In this document: positions 14,924 through 24,600 of the stretch, in pieces
Position numbering within the stretch: position 1 is the stretch's first letter
How the letters are laid out: each line of letters opens with the position of its first letter
Source: Dyella jiangningensis
Lineage (GTDB): Bacteria; Pseudomonadota; Gammaproteobacteria; Xanthomonadales; Rhodanobacteraceae
Reading direction: 5' to 3'
Length of the DNA stretch: 64,000 bases
Assembly: GCF_003264855.1 (NCBI RefSeq)
Contig: NZ_NFZS01000004.1
Coordinates: 1-64,000 of the forward strand
The notes under the pieces: generated by a model
Seen by the model: the letters and a program-made list of their open reading frames with translations, nothing else
What the model was told of the DNA's origin: nothing
Database searches by the model: none
Program-made: the position numbers and the translations under genes

Positions 14924-17317
14924 CTAGTCCACCACGCTTACGCCCAGCGGGCGCGTATCGCTGCGTCCGCGATCATCCACCACGCGGACCTCATAGTTGC
15001 CTGCCGCACCCGGCTGCCAGAACAACGACTCACCCGGCGCGCTGCGCCCGACATAGGCATCATTGACGAACCAGTACATCTCGCGCACCGAGGCGTCGCC
15101 ATTTGCCGAGAAAGCGATGCGTCCCTCCTCGGCGCGCTTCAGGCGCAGCGCATAGATGCTGCCACGCAATGGCGAGGTGATCGCCGGCGCTTCGCCGTCC
15201 GCACCCAGGTTTCCGCAGGTATCGTTGCGCGGAGGCATGCGGCGCGGGATACCCGCCTGCACGAAGACGCGCTGCAGCTCCGACGGCCAGAACTCGTAGA
15301 CCTCTACATGCGTATGCTTGCCGGCATATGGAGGGCAAGCCACCTGGCCCGTCGTATCGTCGATCACCACCGGGCGATGCACCTGGCTGACGCGGATCGG
15401 CGATTTCCCCGGAATGAACCATGTCATGCCGCGTTGCGGGCACCACTGGTTCGGGAGATCGCCGCTGGCGAGGCAGATTTCCACCCGGCGCAGGTTCGCC
15501 GGCATATGGCGCAGCGGTTCGGTCATGCGCGGCTGCGCTGCCTTCAACGCATCGACCATCTGGAAGAACAACGGCGCCGCGGCTTCCACGCCGACGAAGG
15601 CCTGGTTGCTGCTGCCATCGAAATTGCCCACCCATACGATCAGCACGTAGGGACCGAAACTGCCAGCCGTCCAGGCATCGCGGAAGCCCCATGAAGTGCC
15701 GGTTTTCCAGTACACCGGGAGCCGTCCAGGTTGGGCGCCCGTGGTTTCGTCGGGGCGCGGATTCTGGCGCAGCATGTCCATCACCATGAAGCTCGACTCG
15801 TCGCTGAGCAGCCGCGTGCCCGACACCAGCGGATCGGTGGCCAGCAGACGCAGCGGCCGCAGTTCGCCGCGATTGGCGAGCATCGCGTAGAGGCCTGCAA
15901 GCTCCTGCATGGTCACTTCGCCGCCGCCGAGCACCAGGGCGAGGCCGTAGTGCTTCTCGCTGGCCATGCGGCTGACGCCCGCATCGCGGAGGAACTGATA
16001 GAGGCTCGGCTGTTGCAACTGCGAGGCCACCCACACGGCGGGAATATTGCGGCTGCGCACCAGGGCTTCGGTGGCGGTCACCGGCCCCAGGAAGTGACCG
16101 TCGAAGTTCTCCGGCGTATACGGGCCGAACGCGGTGGGCACGTCGCGCAGCACGGTCTGCGGATGCAGCACGCCCTCGTCGAAACCGAGGCCATAGATGA
16201 AGGGCTTGAGGGTCGAGCCCGGCGAGCGCTTTGCCAGGGTGCCATTGACCTGGCCCTGGATGTCGGCACCGCGATAGTTGGCCGAACCCACCAGCGCCTT
16301 GACGCCCATGTCGCGGGTATCGACCAGGATGGCTGCCGCATTGCGGATACCGCGCGCATCGTTGCGCTCGATGTAGTGCTCGACCTGACGCTCCAACACA
16401 TGCTGCAGGTCCATATCGAGCGTGCTGGCGACGCGGCTATCGGCATCGATGGCATCGGTGCGTCGTGCTGCAAGGATTTGGTCGACGGCGTGCGGCGCCT
16501 CGAACGGGAGTTGCGACAAGGGGCGCAACCGCAGTGGCAGTGCAAACAGTGACTGCAGCGCTGCGTCCTGCGGATGAATCGCCTTCCAGCGTGCATAGAG
16601 GCGATTGCGCGACATAGCGAGCTGCTTGCCGATCACTTCCGTGGTGCCGTCATTGGCCTGCAGGCGTCGCGAGGGATCCTGTGGAATCACGGCAAGGGTC
16701 AATGCCTCTGGCAGGCTGAGCGCACTGGCCGACTTGTCGAAGTACGCCACGCTGGCCGCGCCGACACCTTCGACATTGCGCCCGTAAGGCGCGTAGTTGA
16801 GATATGCCTCGAGAATCTGGTCCTTGGAATAGAACAGCTCCAGCTGCACGGCACGCGCCACTTGCCGCAGCTTGCCCCAAGGTGAGCGCGTATTCAGGCG
16901 CCACAACAGGCGCGCCAGCTGCATGGTGACGGTGGACCCGCCCTGGCGATTGCCATGGCTCACGTAGGTCACCCACGCACCACGCGCCAGACCGTAAGGG
17001 TTGAAGCCGGGATGCCAGCGATACCAGCGATCCTCGTGCAGCAGTACGCCATCCAGCAGGGCCGGAGAGATGTCCTTGAGCGGCACCCATAGCCGATAAC
17101 GGTCATCGCTGGCGAGCGTCAGTCGCAGCAGGCGGCCACGCGCGTCATAGACCGCGGTCGACGATGGCAGCCACTCGCGCAAGGCCTTGTGCGGCCAACA
17201 CCGAAAGCCCACCAGCACGACCATGATCAGCGCGGCGCCCGCCAGCCAGTTCTGCCAGCGAAGCAGCCAGCGCAGAAGGCGTTGTCCGATGCGTTGGAGG
17301 GTCGCGAGCATGGGCAT
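14924..17317 (-). CDS. pbpC: Penicillin-binding protein 1C (bifunctional murein synthase)
   Basis: About 797 residues from MPMLATLQRIG; an ATG two codons later is equally possible. A hydrophobic anchor lies near residues 25-38. The GT51 transglycosylase domain shows LLHEDRWYRWHPG with the catalytic Glu near 95, and RQGGSTVTMQLAR. The transpeptidase domain shows the SxxK in SPGSTLKPF (Ser near 368), SRN, and KTGTSWGFRDAW. A PBP1C C-terminal beta domain follows. It lies 49 bases after the alpha-2-macroglobulin gene on the same strand, the pairing known from many proteobacteria, where the macroglobulin and PBP1C are thought to defend and repair the periplasmic wall. Confidence 0.95.
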   Translation of the reverse strand: MPMLATLQRIGQRLLRWLLRWQNWLAGAALIMVVLVGFRCWPHKALREWLPSSTAVYDARGRLLRLTLASDDRYRLWVPLKDISPALLDGVLLHEDRWYRWHPGFNPYGLARGAWVTYVSHGNRQGGSTVTMQLARLLWRLNTRSPWGKLRQVARAVQLELFYSKDQILEAYLNYAPYGRNVEGVGAASVAYFDKSASALSLPEALTLAVIPQDPSRRLQANDGTTEVIGKQLAMSRNRLYARWKAIHPQDAALQSLFALPLRLRPLSQLPFEAPHAVDQILAARRTDAIDADSRVASTLDMDLQHVLERQVEHYIERNDARGIRNAAAILVDTRDMGVKALVGSANYRGADIQGQVNGTLAKRSPGSTLKPFIYGLGFDEGVLHPQTVLRDVPTAFGPYTPENFDGHFLGPVTATEALVRSRNIPAVWVASQLQQPSLYQFLRDAGVSRMASEKHYGLALVLGGGEVTMQELAGLYAMLANRGELRPLRLLATDPLVSGTRLLSDESSFMVMDMLRQNPRPDETTGAQPGRLPVYWKTGTSWGFRDAWTAGSFGPYVLIVWVGNFDGSSNQAFVGVEAAAPLFFQMVDALKAAQPRMTEPLRHMPANLRRVEICLASGDLPNQWCPQRGMTWFIPGKSPIRVSQVHRPVVIDDTTGQVACPPYAGKHTHVEVYEFWPSELQRVFVQAGIPRRMPPRNDTCGNLGADGEAPAITSPLRGSIYALRLKRAEEGRIAFSANGDASVREMYWFVNDAYVGRSAPGESLFWQPGAAGNYEVRVVDDRGRSDTRPLGVSVVD

Positions 17318-17366
17318 GTACCAATCACCGAAGGCGCGCCCTCCTCTCGGAGGGCGCGTCATCAAT

Positions 17367-20300
17367 TCAAGGCTGACGCACGACGTTCAAGATCGCGCCG
17401 CCAGCCGTACGCGCTTGCACGCGCCGGTCGTACAGCGATTCACCGTAGGCCGGCGGCACGATGAACTTGCCGGCGTTGGTGGCCTTGATGCGATAGACGA
17501 ACTCGCCGACATCCGGCAGCGCATCGCCGTAGAGCACCACGCGGTCCTCACGGATATCCGCGTACTCCAGACGCCACGTCGCCTTGCCGACACCGATGGG
17601 CGAACGCCATTCGCCAGGCTTCGCTGTGCTGTCGCCGCCCGCGTCCTCCTGCGCATCGCCATTCGACGACTGGTCGGTCACGACCGGCGGCGGCTGGATC
17701 ACCGGTTCGAAGCCACCCGGCAACAGGTCCACGATGGCCACGTTGCCCACGCCGTCGTTACCCGTAGCGCGTATCTTCAGATGCACGTCGACTTCCTGGC
17801 CAAGCGTCACCTGGTCGATCGCCTTGCCATTCACGTCGGTGTAGTCGCGGGTGATCTCCAGGCCGTCCTTGATCGCCTTGTTCGCCACGTCGCGGTCGTA
17901 ACCGCCCTGGCTCACCACGCGCCAGGCCGTCAACGCGCTCTCGTTGGTAAAGCGCAGGCGATTCACCGCGGCATCCCAGCTGCCTGCCTGCAACAGATTG
18001 CCTTGCGAGGAAGCGATGGCCTTGACGCTGCCGTCAGCGTGCACCTCGTCGATGTGCAGCTTGTCCAGATCGCCGCCGGCCTGCGTGGCATAGGTATCCA
18101 GGGCCAGCATCGTCATCGATGAAGACAGCGTGTTGTACCAGCCATGCGCCAGCGGCCAGGTCAGGTTCTCCATCACGCGCGGTGACAGTGCCTTGGCGCG
18201 CTCCGGGAAGTGCTTGCTCAGCAGGTACAAGGTGCTCGCGTCGCGGATCAATGGATCGTAGTAATAGCCATAGCGGTAATCCTTGTCCGCCGAGGTACGT
18301 TCCAGCAGCTTCTGCGGGCCGGCCATGAGCTGGGCTGCCTGCTTGTCCTGCTTCAGCAACTGGTACGACGCAGCCAGCCACGCCGCCGCGAGATCGTTGC
18401 GCCACTGGTCCGGGTAGGCTTCCTGCAGGCGCTTCTGCACGGCCGCGAGGTCGTTGGTGGTGACGTTGCCCTGGCGGGTCAGCAGATAGACCGCATAGGC
18501 GCGTTGGCGCACCAGGTCGAGGCCATCGAGCGTATCGTCGGCCGCCAGCTGGTGCAGGTAACGGTTGCCCGCATCGAACATGTCACGCGGCACCGTCATG
18601 CCGCGCTCGCGTGCCTCCAGCAGGAAGTGCATGGCATAGGTCGAGACAAACGGATCGGCGTCCGGCGTTGCCGACCACAGACCGAACCCACCCTGCCCGT
18701 TCTGGCGGGTGTGCAGCACATCGAGGAACTGCGCAAGCGCCTCTTCATTGCTGAGCTTCTTGCCCTCGAGCTTCGGCTGCAGTGCGTCGGCGAATACCTT
18801 CACCTGGGGCCACTTCGACAACACCAGGCGCGGCATCGCAGAGCTAACGATCTGCTCGCTGCAGTAATGCTGGAAGTTGATGAGATAGCTGGTCAGGCCG
18901 CCCGACAACACCACCGGTATGTTCGAGATGGCTGCATCGCGCGAAGCGTACTCGCCGTACATGCGGCGCAGGTCCGGCTGGTCCACCTTGCTGTTCGCAT
19001 CGACGCGCCCCACGTCGACCTGGGTGCGATAAGCCGATGCCGGTCGCACCGACACATCCACGCTCTGCCGCGCCGACTTGTCGGCGTAACCGGCGACGAA
19101 GCTCAGGTTGCCCGAGCCCAGCTTGTCGGTCGCCTTGACCCGGAACGTGACCACGCCTTCGCGCATTTCGCCAAGGCTGACGTTCTGCGTCGGCGTACCG
19201 ACTACCTGCAGCTGCGGCCCCGTCTTCAGCGTCACTGCCACCGGTACCTGCTTGCCGCCGAGCCCGGTGAGATTGTTGGCCACGCCCACGCTGACCTCGA
19301 CCTCGTCGCCCGGTGCCAACGTGGTGGGCACATTCGGCGACAGCACGAAATCACCGCGCACCGTGGTGGCGCCCTCGAAAGTACCGATGCGCTCCGGCGA
19401 CACCGCGACAGCCATCACGCGCAGCTTGCCGTTGAAGTAGTCCGGCACCTGGTAACGCAGCTCGGTCTCGCCGTTCACGTCGATGATGCCCGACCAATAG
19501 GCCACCGGCTTGTCGCGCTTGCGCTTGAACGGATTGAGCTGGCGACCGATCGCGGCATCCGCATCGCCGCCCGGCGCCGCCATGGCCATCAGCTTCTCGA
19601 AATCCGGCAGGATCAGGTCGAGGATCTGCGAGGTGCCCACTTCCAGCATGCGCTTGCGAAAGAAGAACTTCAGCGGATCACCCAGCTTGTAGCGCGCGAC
19701 CTGCAGGATGCCCTCGTCCACGGCGAACACCACCGCACGCGTAGGCTGCGGTGCGCTCAACTTGAGCGTTACCGTTTCGCCAGGCTTCACCACCGCTGGC
19801 GCATCCACCTTGATCGCATTGCGACGCGCGTCGAGGTTGACCGAGAACGGCACCACGCCATAGCTGAGCGGACTCATGAAGATCTCGTCCGAGGACGGAT
19901 CGCGGATGTACTGCACGTTGATGTAGCCGTTGCCCTCGAAGCTGGCGGGCACGGTGATGTGCTGAACCGAGCTGCTGGTGTCGGCATGGAACCACGCATG
20001 CGCGTACACCTTGTCGCGCTCGATGGTGATCAGGCCGCTACCCGCATACGGGGCGCGGATGGCGATGTCCACCGTTTCGCCCGGTGCATAGTCTTCCTTG
20101 CTGAGGTTGAGCTGCAGCTCGGCGTTGCGATCGAGCGAGCGCGACACGTTGGCGGCGCCCGCCACCGAATACTCCACGCGGTTCACTTCGATGCCGTCAC
20201 TGCTGCGCAGGATCACCAGCGCGTAGTTGCCGGGCTTGTCGGTGGGCAAGGCGTAGTCCATGCCCTCCGCAGGAAGCGACAAGGCCTGTTCGTTGACCGT

Positions 20301-23300
20301 GATTTCCTTGAGCTTGGACTGGTACTTGTAGACGCCCGAATCCTGCTTGGTCAGCACGGAGATGTAGCGACGCTCGACCAGCCGCGCCTTCAGCTCCTTC
20401 AGTGCCATCGCCTTGGCCGTGTGGTCGATCGCCACCAGATGCACGCTGCGCGGCGTATCGCGATTCACGTAATCGAGGTTGTCGACCGCCTTGTAACCGA
20501 CCAGCCAGTCGTTGTTCGACACCAGGGTCTGCGCGGCCGCGGCCACGCTGCGTCCGCCCTCGGGCTCGTAGGCCTTGGCCAGGAAATAGAGCTGGTAGGT
20601 GGCGTCGGCGTACTTCTTCAGGTCGAGATCGAACTCGGCATGGCCCTTGTCGTCGGTCTTGCCATCCTGCAACGGCTCCTCGTATCCCTCCTTGGCCCGG
20701 CGCGGGTCATAGAAGTGATAGTCCTTCCAGCTGCGGAATGCCGGCCATGCCGGACGCAGCGTCAGCGACGCTTCCACCCGGCGGTTCGCCGCCGGCGTAC
20801 CGAACAGGTTCATCGCATCCACGATGCCCTTGACCTGATCAGGCTTGACCCAGCCTTCGGACACCTGGCCGGCCAGGCGCGCCTCGACCTTCATGCGGTC
20901 AGGCAGGAACTCCTTCACCTGCACGGTGGTGCTGCCGATCTGCGCGCCAGCCTTGCCGTCCTTCACGATGTACAGGTTCACCGTCCACGTGCCGGTGGGT
21001 GCGGTTTCGGCAGGCGCGTACTCCAGCTCGCCAAAGCCTGTCGCATCCATCGACATCGGCAGCTGCTTCACCGTCATGCCGCGCGGATCGACGATCTCCG
21101 CCTGTAGCGGAATGCCGACCACGCTGCGCGTCCAACTGGCAGCACGAACGATCAGGCCGACGTGGAATGTATCGCCCGGCCGATAAATGCCGCGATCCGA
21201 GAACAGATAGGCCGACAACTGACCATCGTTCTGCGCGTTGCGCTCGCCGCCCACGTCGAAGCGGGAGAAATCAAGCTTGCGGTCATAGCTGGTGGAACCG
21301 CCGATCGGCAGGAATGACAGATCGTCCGCTTTCTTCACGACGTACAGCGTCGGCTGCTTTTCGCGCTCCAGCCCCTTGAACGTGGGGAAATGCACCACGC
21401 CATCGGCGGACGTCGTCTCGTTGAACAGTGTTTGTCCGTTGACGGCGAGCACGGCCACATTGGCGCCAGCCACCGGCTGTCCCGTGCGGATCGACTGCAC
21501 GAACACATCCTGGCTGCCATCGAGCGAACGCTTCACCAGCATGCCCAGGTCAGTGACGACGATCATGCGGGTATCGGTGGGCACCGAGCTGTCGTCAACG
21601 TCGTTTTCGGACATCTCGCCCTGCTCAGCTTCCTCGCCATCCGATTCCGCATCGGCACTGTCGTTGCGAGGTGCGGCCTGCGGTTCGTTCTCCGCCGCCT
21701 TGCGCGCGTCCTCGCGCTTCTTCTCGGCGACGGCGTCATAACTGGACAGGTGCAGCAGGAACACGCCGCGCTTGCCTTCCTTCAGGTATTGGCCCAGGTC
21801 GATGCCTTCGTAATGGGCCTTGGCCGGATCGCCCTTGGGGAAGCTGCGCTTCTGCTCGAAGCGCTCGACGATATGGTCTTCGCTGAAGGCATAGCTCAAT
21901 TCAGGACGCGCATAGCTACCCTGGTTGAGGCTCACCAGATGCTGCAGCTGATCGGGCAGCACACGGCCGATCTCCATGCGCAGCCCAGGCAGGTTGCGAG
22001 ACACCACGGAAATGCGCTTGCTGCCGGAGATCGACAGCAGCGAGCCGTCGGCCATGAAACGCAACAGCTTGGGATAATTGGGAACCTCGACCACTGCAGC
22101 GCTCGGCTTGCCCAGGATGTAGCCGCCGAACGACTTCAGGCCTTTGTCGACGCGTACATAGATGCGCTGGCCCGGCTCGGCGTGGTACTTGAAGCTTTGC
22201 ACCGCCTCGTAGTCGTTTTCGGTGGGCACGAGTTCGAGCTTCAGCGGTTGCGCCTGGCGCAGTTCCGCATCACCGACGTCAGCGGTCGTCCAGTCATAAG
22301 GCGGCGCATCACTCGCCCGCTCCACGCCGGCCTTGCGAGCGGGAAGAATCCAGGCCTTGGTCAGGCCGGCGAGTTCGCTGTCACGCACTGTGCCGCCGAC
22401 GTTGACGACCAGTACCTGCTCGGGCTCGTACTTTTCATTGTCGACCAGGGTGGGATCGATGCCGTCGATGGTGAGGCTGTAGAGGCCGGGAACACGTATC
22501 TGCGCCTTGATTGCATCGGCCACGCCATCGCCGCCACGGACACTGCGCACGCCCTTGTCGATGTTGTAGTTCACGCTGCTTTCGTCGCGCGGCAGCGACA
22601 GGGGCTGCGAATGGATCCACGCGTGCAGCTTGTACTGGTCGTAGGTCACCGTGTACTTCAGTACCGTATCGCGACTGCCGCGCTGCGCCAGCCCGACGTT
22701 GATGCGCTTCTCGAAGTCGGCCGTATCGACGGGATAGTTGAAGGTGACCGGAAGAATGGTCTTCTTCGCGGTGGCATCCTGCGGGTCCTGATAGAACTCG
22801 CCACGCTCCGCCTTCGCCGAGAAGGCGACGGTATCAAAGCTGAAATGGTCATCCGCCATCAGCACATGGCCGGCGAAAGCCTTTGCCGTGTCGAAACGGA
22901 CTTCATAGTGGCGCCCGACCGGCCAATCTTCCGCCGGCGTGAAGCGCAGGGTGTGATCGTCCACCCAGGTCCACTGGCCCTTGGTCGCCGGTTGCATCAC
23001 GACCCCGGTCGTCACCGGCTTGCCTACCTGTTCGATGGGCGCGGCGGAGCCTGAGAAATTCACCGTCAGGGGATGGATGACGATGGGCTGCTGGGTGTAG
23101 TCGGTGATGGCCGGCGCGTCGACGGACCAGGTGATTCGCAAAGGTTCCACCGGCTTGGGCCGGTTCTGGTACCACTGCCAGCCGAACCACCCGCCCGCAC
23201 CCAGTACCAGTGCGGCTACCAGCGTGCCGGCGGCACGCAGGGGACGGTGGCGAATCCATCTGCCTGTGGCCGGCATCCACGCCGGTGCCGACCAGCTGAT

Positions 23301-23396
23301 CTGCCCCAGCAAGGGCCGCAATACGAGCGCCATGCCAGCCAACAAGCCGCGCAGCAGGCGCAACGGCAACAGCAGCAGAAACCGCAACAGATCCAT
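17367..23396 (-). CDS. Bacterial alpha-2-macroglobulin (YfhM-like), thioester-containing
   Basis: About 2009 residues starting MDLLRFLLLLPLRLL, longer than E. coli YfhM. Hydrophobic segments near the N-terminus (including TLVAALVLGAGGWFGWQWY) anchor it to the inner membrane, facing the periplasm. The MG-domain region contains SDRGIYRPGDTFHVGLIVR, and the thioester motif HYCSEQ has its Cys near residue 1512, so protease trapping should be possible. An acidic, Ala/Asp/Glu-rich linker lies around residues 580-630. The next gene is pbpC, its usual partner. A long antisense frame inside it is a shadow of GC-rich codon use. Confidence 0.94.
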   Translation of the reverse strand: MDLLRFLLLLPLRLLRGLLAGMALVLRPLLGQISWSAPAWMPATGRWIRHRPLRAAGTLVAALVLGAGGWFGWQWYQNRPKPVEPLRITWSVDAPAITDYTQQPIVIHPLTVNFSGSAAPIEQVGKPVTTGVVMQPATKGQWTWVDDHTLRFTPAEDWPVGRHYEVRFDTAKAFAGHVLMADDHFSFDTVAFSAKAERGEFYQDPQDATAKKTILPVTFNYPVDTADFEKRINVGLAQRGSRDTVLKYTVTYDQYKLHAWIHSQPLSLPRDESSVNYNIDKGVRSVRGGDGVADAIKAQIRVPGLYSLTIDGIDPTLVDNEKYEPEQVLVVNVGGTVRDSELAGLTKAWILPARKAGVERASDAPPYDWTTADVGDAELRQAQPLKLELVPTENDYEAVQSFKYHAEPGQRIYVRVDKGLKSFGGYILGKPSAAVVEVPNYPKLLRFMADGSLLSISGSKRISVVSRNLPGLRMEIGRVLPDQLQHLVSLNQGSYARPELSYAFSEDHIVERFEQKRSFPKGDPAKAHYEGIDLGQYLKEGKRGVFLLHLSSYDAVAEKKREDARKAAENEPQAAPRNDSADAESDGEEAEQGEMSENDVDDSSVPTDTRMIVVTDLGMLVKRSLDGSQDVFVQSIRTGQPVAGANVAVLAVNGQTLFNETTSADGVVHFPTFKGLEREKQPTLYVVKKADDLSFLPIGGSTSYDRKLDFSRFDVGGERNAQNDGQLSAYLFSDRGIYRPGDTFHVGLIVRAASWTRSVVGIPLQAEIVDPRGMTVKQLPMSMDATGFGELEYAPAETAPTGTWTVNLYIVKDGKAGAQIGSTTVQVKEFLPDRMKVEARLAGQVSEGWVKPDQVKGIVDAMNLFGTPAANRRVEASLTLRPAWPAFRSWKDYHFYDPRRAKEGYEEPLQDGKTDDKGHAEFDLDLKKYADATYQLYFLAKAYEPEGGRSVAAAAQTLVSNNDWLVGYKAVDNLDYVNRDTPRSVHLVAIDHTAKAMALKELKARLVERRYISVLTKQDSGVYKYQSKLKEITVNEQALSLPAEGMDYALPTDKPGNYALVILRSSDGIEVNRVEYSVAGAANVSRSLDRNAELQLNLSKEDYAPGETVDIAIRAPYAGSGLITIERDKVYAHAWFHADTSSSVQHITVPASFEGNGYINVQYIRDPSSDEIFMSPLSYGVVPFSVNLDARRNAIKVDAPAVVKPGETVTLKLSAPQPTRAVVFAVDEGILQVARYKLGDPLKFFFRKRMLEVGTSQILDLILPDFEKLMAMAAPGGDADAAIGRQLNPFKRKRDKPVAYWSGIIDVNGETELRYQVPDYFNGKLRVMAVAVSPERIGTFEGATTVRGDFVLSPNVPTTLAPGDEVEVSVGVANNLTGLGGKQVPVAVTLKTGPQLQVVGTPTQNVSLGEMREGVVTFRVKATDKLGSGNLSFVAGYADKSARQSVDVSVRPASAYRTQVDVGRVDANSKVDQPDLRRMYGEYASRDAAISNIPVVLSGGLTSYLINFQHYCSEQIVSSAMPRLVLSKWPQVKVFADALQPKLEGKKLSNEEALAQFLDVLHTRQNGQGGFGLWSATPDADPFVSTYAMHFLLEARERGMTVPRDMFDAGNRYLHQLAADDTLDGLDLVRQRAYAVYLLTRQGNVTTNDLAAVQKRLQEAYPDQWRNDLAAAWLAASYQLLKQDKQAAQLMAGPQKLLERTSADKDYRYGYYYDPLIRDASTLYLLSKHFPERAKALSPRVMENLTWPLAHGWYNTLSSSMTMLALDTYATQAGGDLDKLHIDEVHADGSVKAIASSQGNLLQAGSWDAAVNRLRFTNESALTAWRVVSQGGYDRDVANKAIKDGLEITRDYTDVNGKAIDQVTLGQEVDVHLKIRATGNDGVGNVAIVDLLPGGFEPVIQPPPVVTDQSSNGDAQEDAGGDSTAKPGEWRSPIGVGKATWRLEYADIREDRVVLYGDALPDVGEFVYRIKATNAGKFIVPPAYGESLYDRRVQARTAGGAILNVVRQP

Positions 23397-23727
23397 GATG
23401 CTTCCCTGGTTTTCATCCAATGAACACGAAGACGGCGGCAGCCGGCCCGGGCTATGCACCGGATACGCCGAAACGCCCGCCTCTTACGAAGCGGACCCGA
23501 CGATCATCGGTGAACCCCATGACTAGATTGCCCGCCGAAGATGGCGGAACGCGGGAAGGATTCTGGCACGCGCCCGTCAAAGACGCAGTCGGATAAGTCT
23601 GATTCTTACCGGTTCGCCATCCGCCGGCTGATGCCTCGCGGGTAGAAGCCCGACCTGCAGCAGGGCAAAAACCGGAACGTCCGGCAAGGGAGAGCCACCG
23701 GCCTTGCGGCCGGTGGCCGGCCGCTGC
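23397..23727. other. Intergenic region upstream of the macroglobulin gene
   Basis: 331 bases between two minus-strand genes. It holds the galU terminator hairpin near its left end and should hold the macroglobulin promoter. I see no gene, operator or conserved RNA in the rest. Confidence 0.5.
23694..23717 (-). terminator. Hairpin downstream of galU
   Basis: GCCACCGGCC and GGCCGGTGGC form a 10-bp stem with loop TTGC, starting 11 bases after the galU stop. There is no strong T-tract, so efficiency is uncertain. Confidence 0.55.
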
Positions 23728-24600
23728 TCAGAGTGCTGCCATGAGCTCGCGCACGACCGGCGCAAGCTTGGGGTCCTGCAGGGCCATGTGCATGGTGGCA
23801 CGCACCAGGCCGGCCTTGTTGCCACAGTCAAAGCGGGTACCTTCGAAACGGTAGGCAAGCACCTTGCCCTGTTCCTTGAGCAGCGCTTCGATGGCATCGG
23901 TCAGCTGGATTTCGCCGCCGGCGCCCGGGGTGGTCTGTTCCAGCAACTGGAAGATGCGGCCGGGCAGCACGTAGCGGCCAACCACGGCCAGGTTCGACGG
24001 TGCGTCGGCCGGCTTGGGCTTCTCCACCATGTGGCGGATCTGCGCGCTGCGCTCGTCGATCGGGGTGGCGTCGACGATGCCGTACTTGTCGGTGTCGTTC
24101 TGCGGCACTTCTTCCACCGCGATCACACCGGCGTTCTGCGTTTCGGCCAACTCGGCCATCTGGCGCAGCGCGCCCTTGCCCGTGTTCCAGATAAGGTCGT
24201 CAGGAAGGATCACGCCGAACGGCTCATCACCCACCACCGGCTTGGCGCACAGCACCGCGTGGCCAAGGCCGAGCGCCTCGGGCTGGGTCACGAAGATCGC
24301 ACGCACGTGCCTGGGCAGCGTGCCCTGCACGAGCGCGAGCAGTTCGTCCTTGCCCTTCTCCTGCAGCTTGGCCTCGAGTTCGTAGGCCTTGTCGAAATAA
24401 TCGGCGATGGCGTGCTTGTAGCGATTGGTCACGAACACCAGCGTATCCGCGCCGGCATCCACGGCCTCGTCCACGGCGTACTGGATCAGCGGACGATCCA
24501 GAACAGGCAGCATTTCCTTGGCGACCACCTTGGTGGCGGGCAGGAAACGCGTGCCCAGACCGGCCACCGGGAACACCACCTTGCGCAACGGCTTGCTCAC
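23728..24600 (-). CDS. galU: UTP-glucose-1-phosphate uridylyltransferase
   Basis: 290 residues, full length. The nucleotidyl-transferase signature GLGTRFLPATK lies at residues 14-24, followed by EMLPVLDRPLIQY; later motifs GLGHAVLCAKP and GVILPDDLI are present. It makes UDP-glucose from UTP and glucose-1-phosphate in the cytoplasm for LPS, exopolysaccharide and osmoprotectant synthesis. The ATG follows the stop of the CapD/WbpM-like gene immediately, so the two are one operon devoted to surface polysaccharide precursors. Confidence 0.97.
   Translation of the reverse strand: MSKPLRKVVFPVAGLGTRFLPATKVVAKEMLPVLDRPLIQYAVDEAVDAGADTLVFVTNRYKHAIADYFDKAYELEAKLQEKGKDELLALVQGTLPRHVRAIFVTQPEALGLGHAVLCAKPVVGDEPFGVILPDDLIWNTGKGALRQMAELAETQNAGVIAVEEVPQNDTDKYGIVDATPIDERSAQIRHMVEKPKPADAPSNLAVVGRYVLPGRIFQLLEQTTPGAGGEIQLTDAIEALLKEQGKVLAYRFEGTRFDCGNKAGLVRATMHMALQDPKLAPVVRELMAAL

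Noticed and set aside
18210-21107. 965-residue plus-strand frame opposite the macroglobulin gene
   Set aside because: It lies entirely antisense to a convincing alpha-2-macroglobulin, is rich in Arg/His/Leu/Gln as expected for antisense of GC-rich codons, and has no domain.
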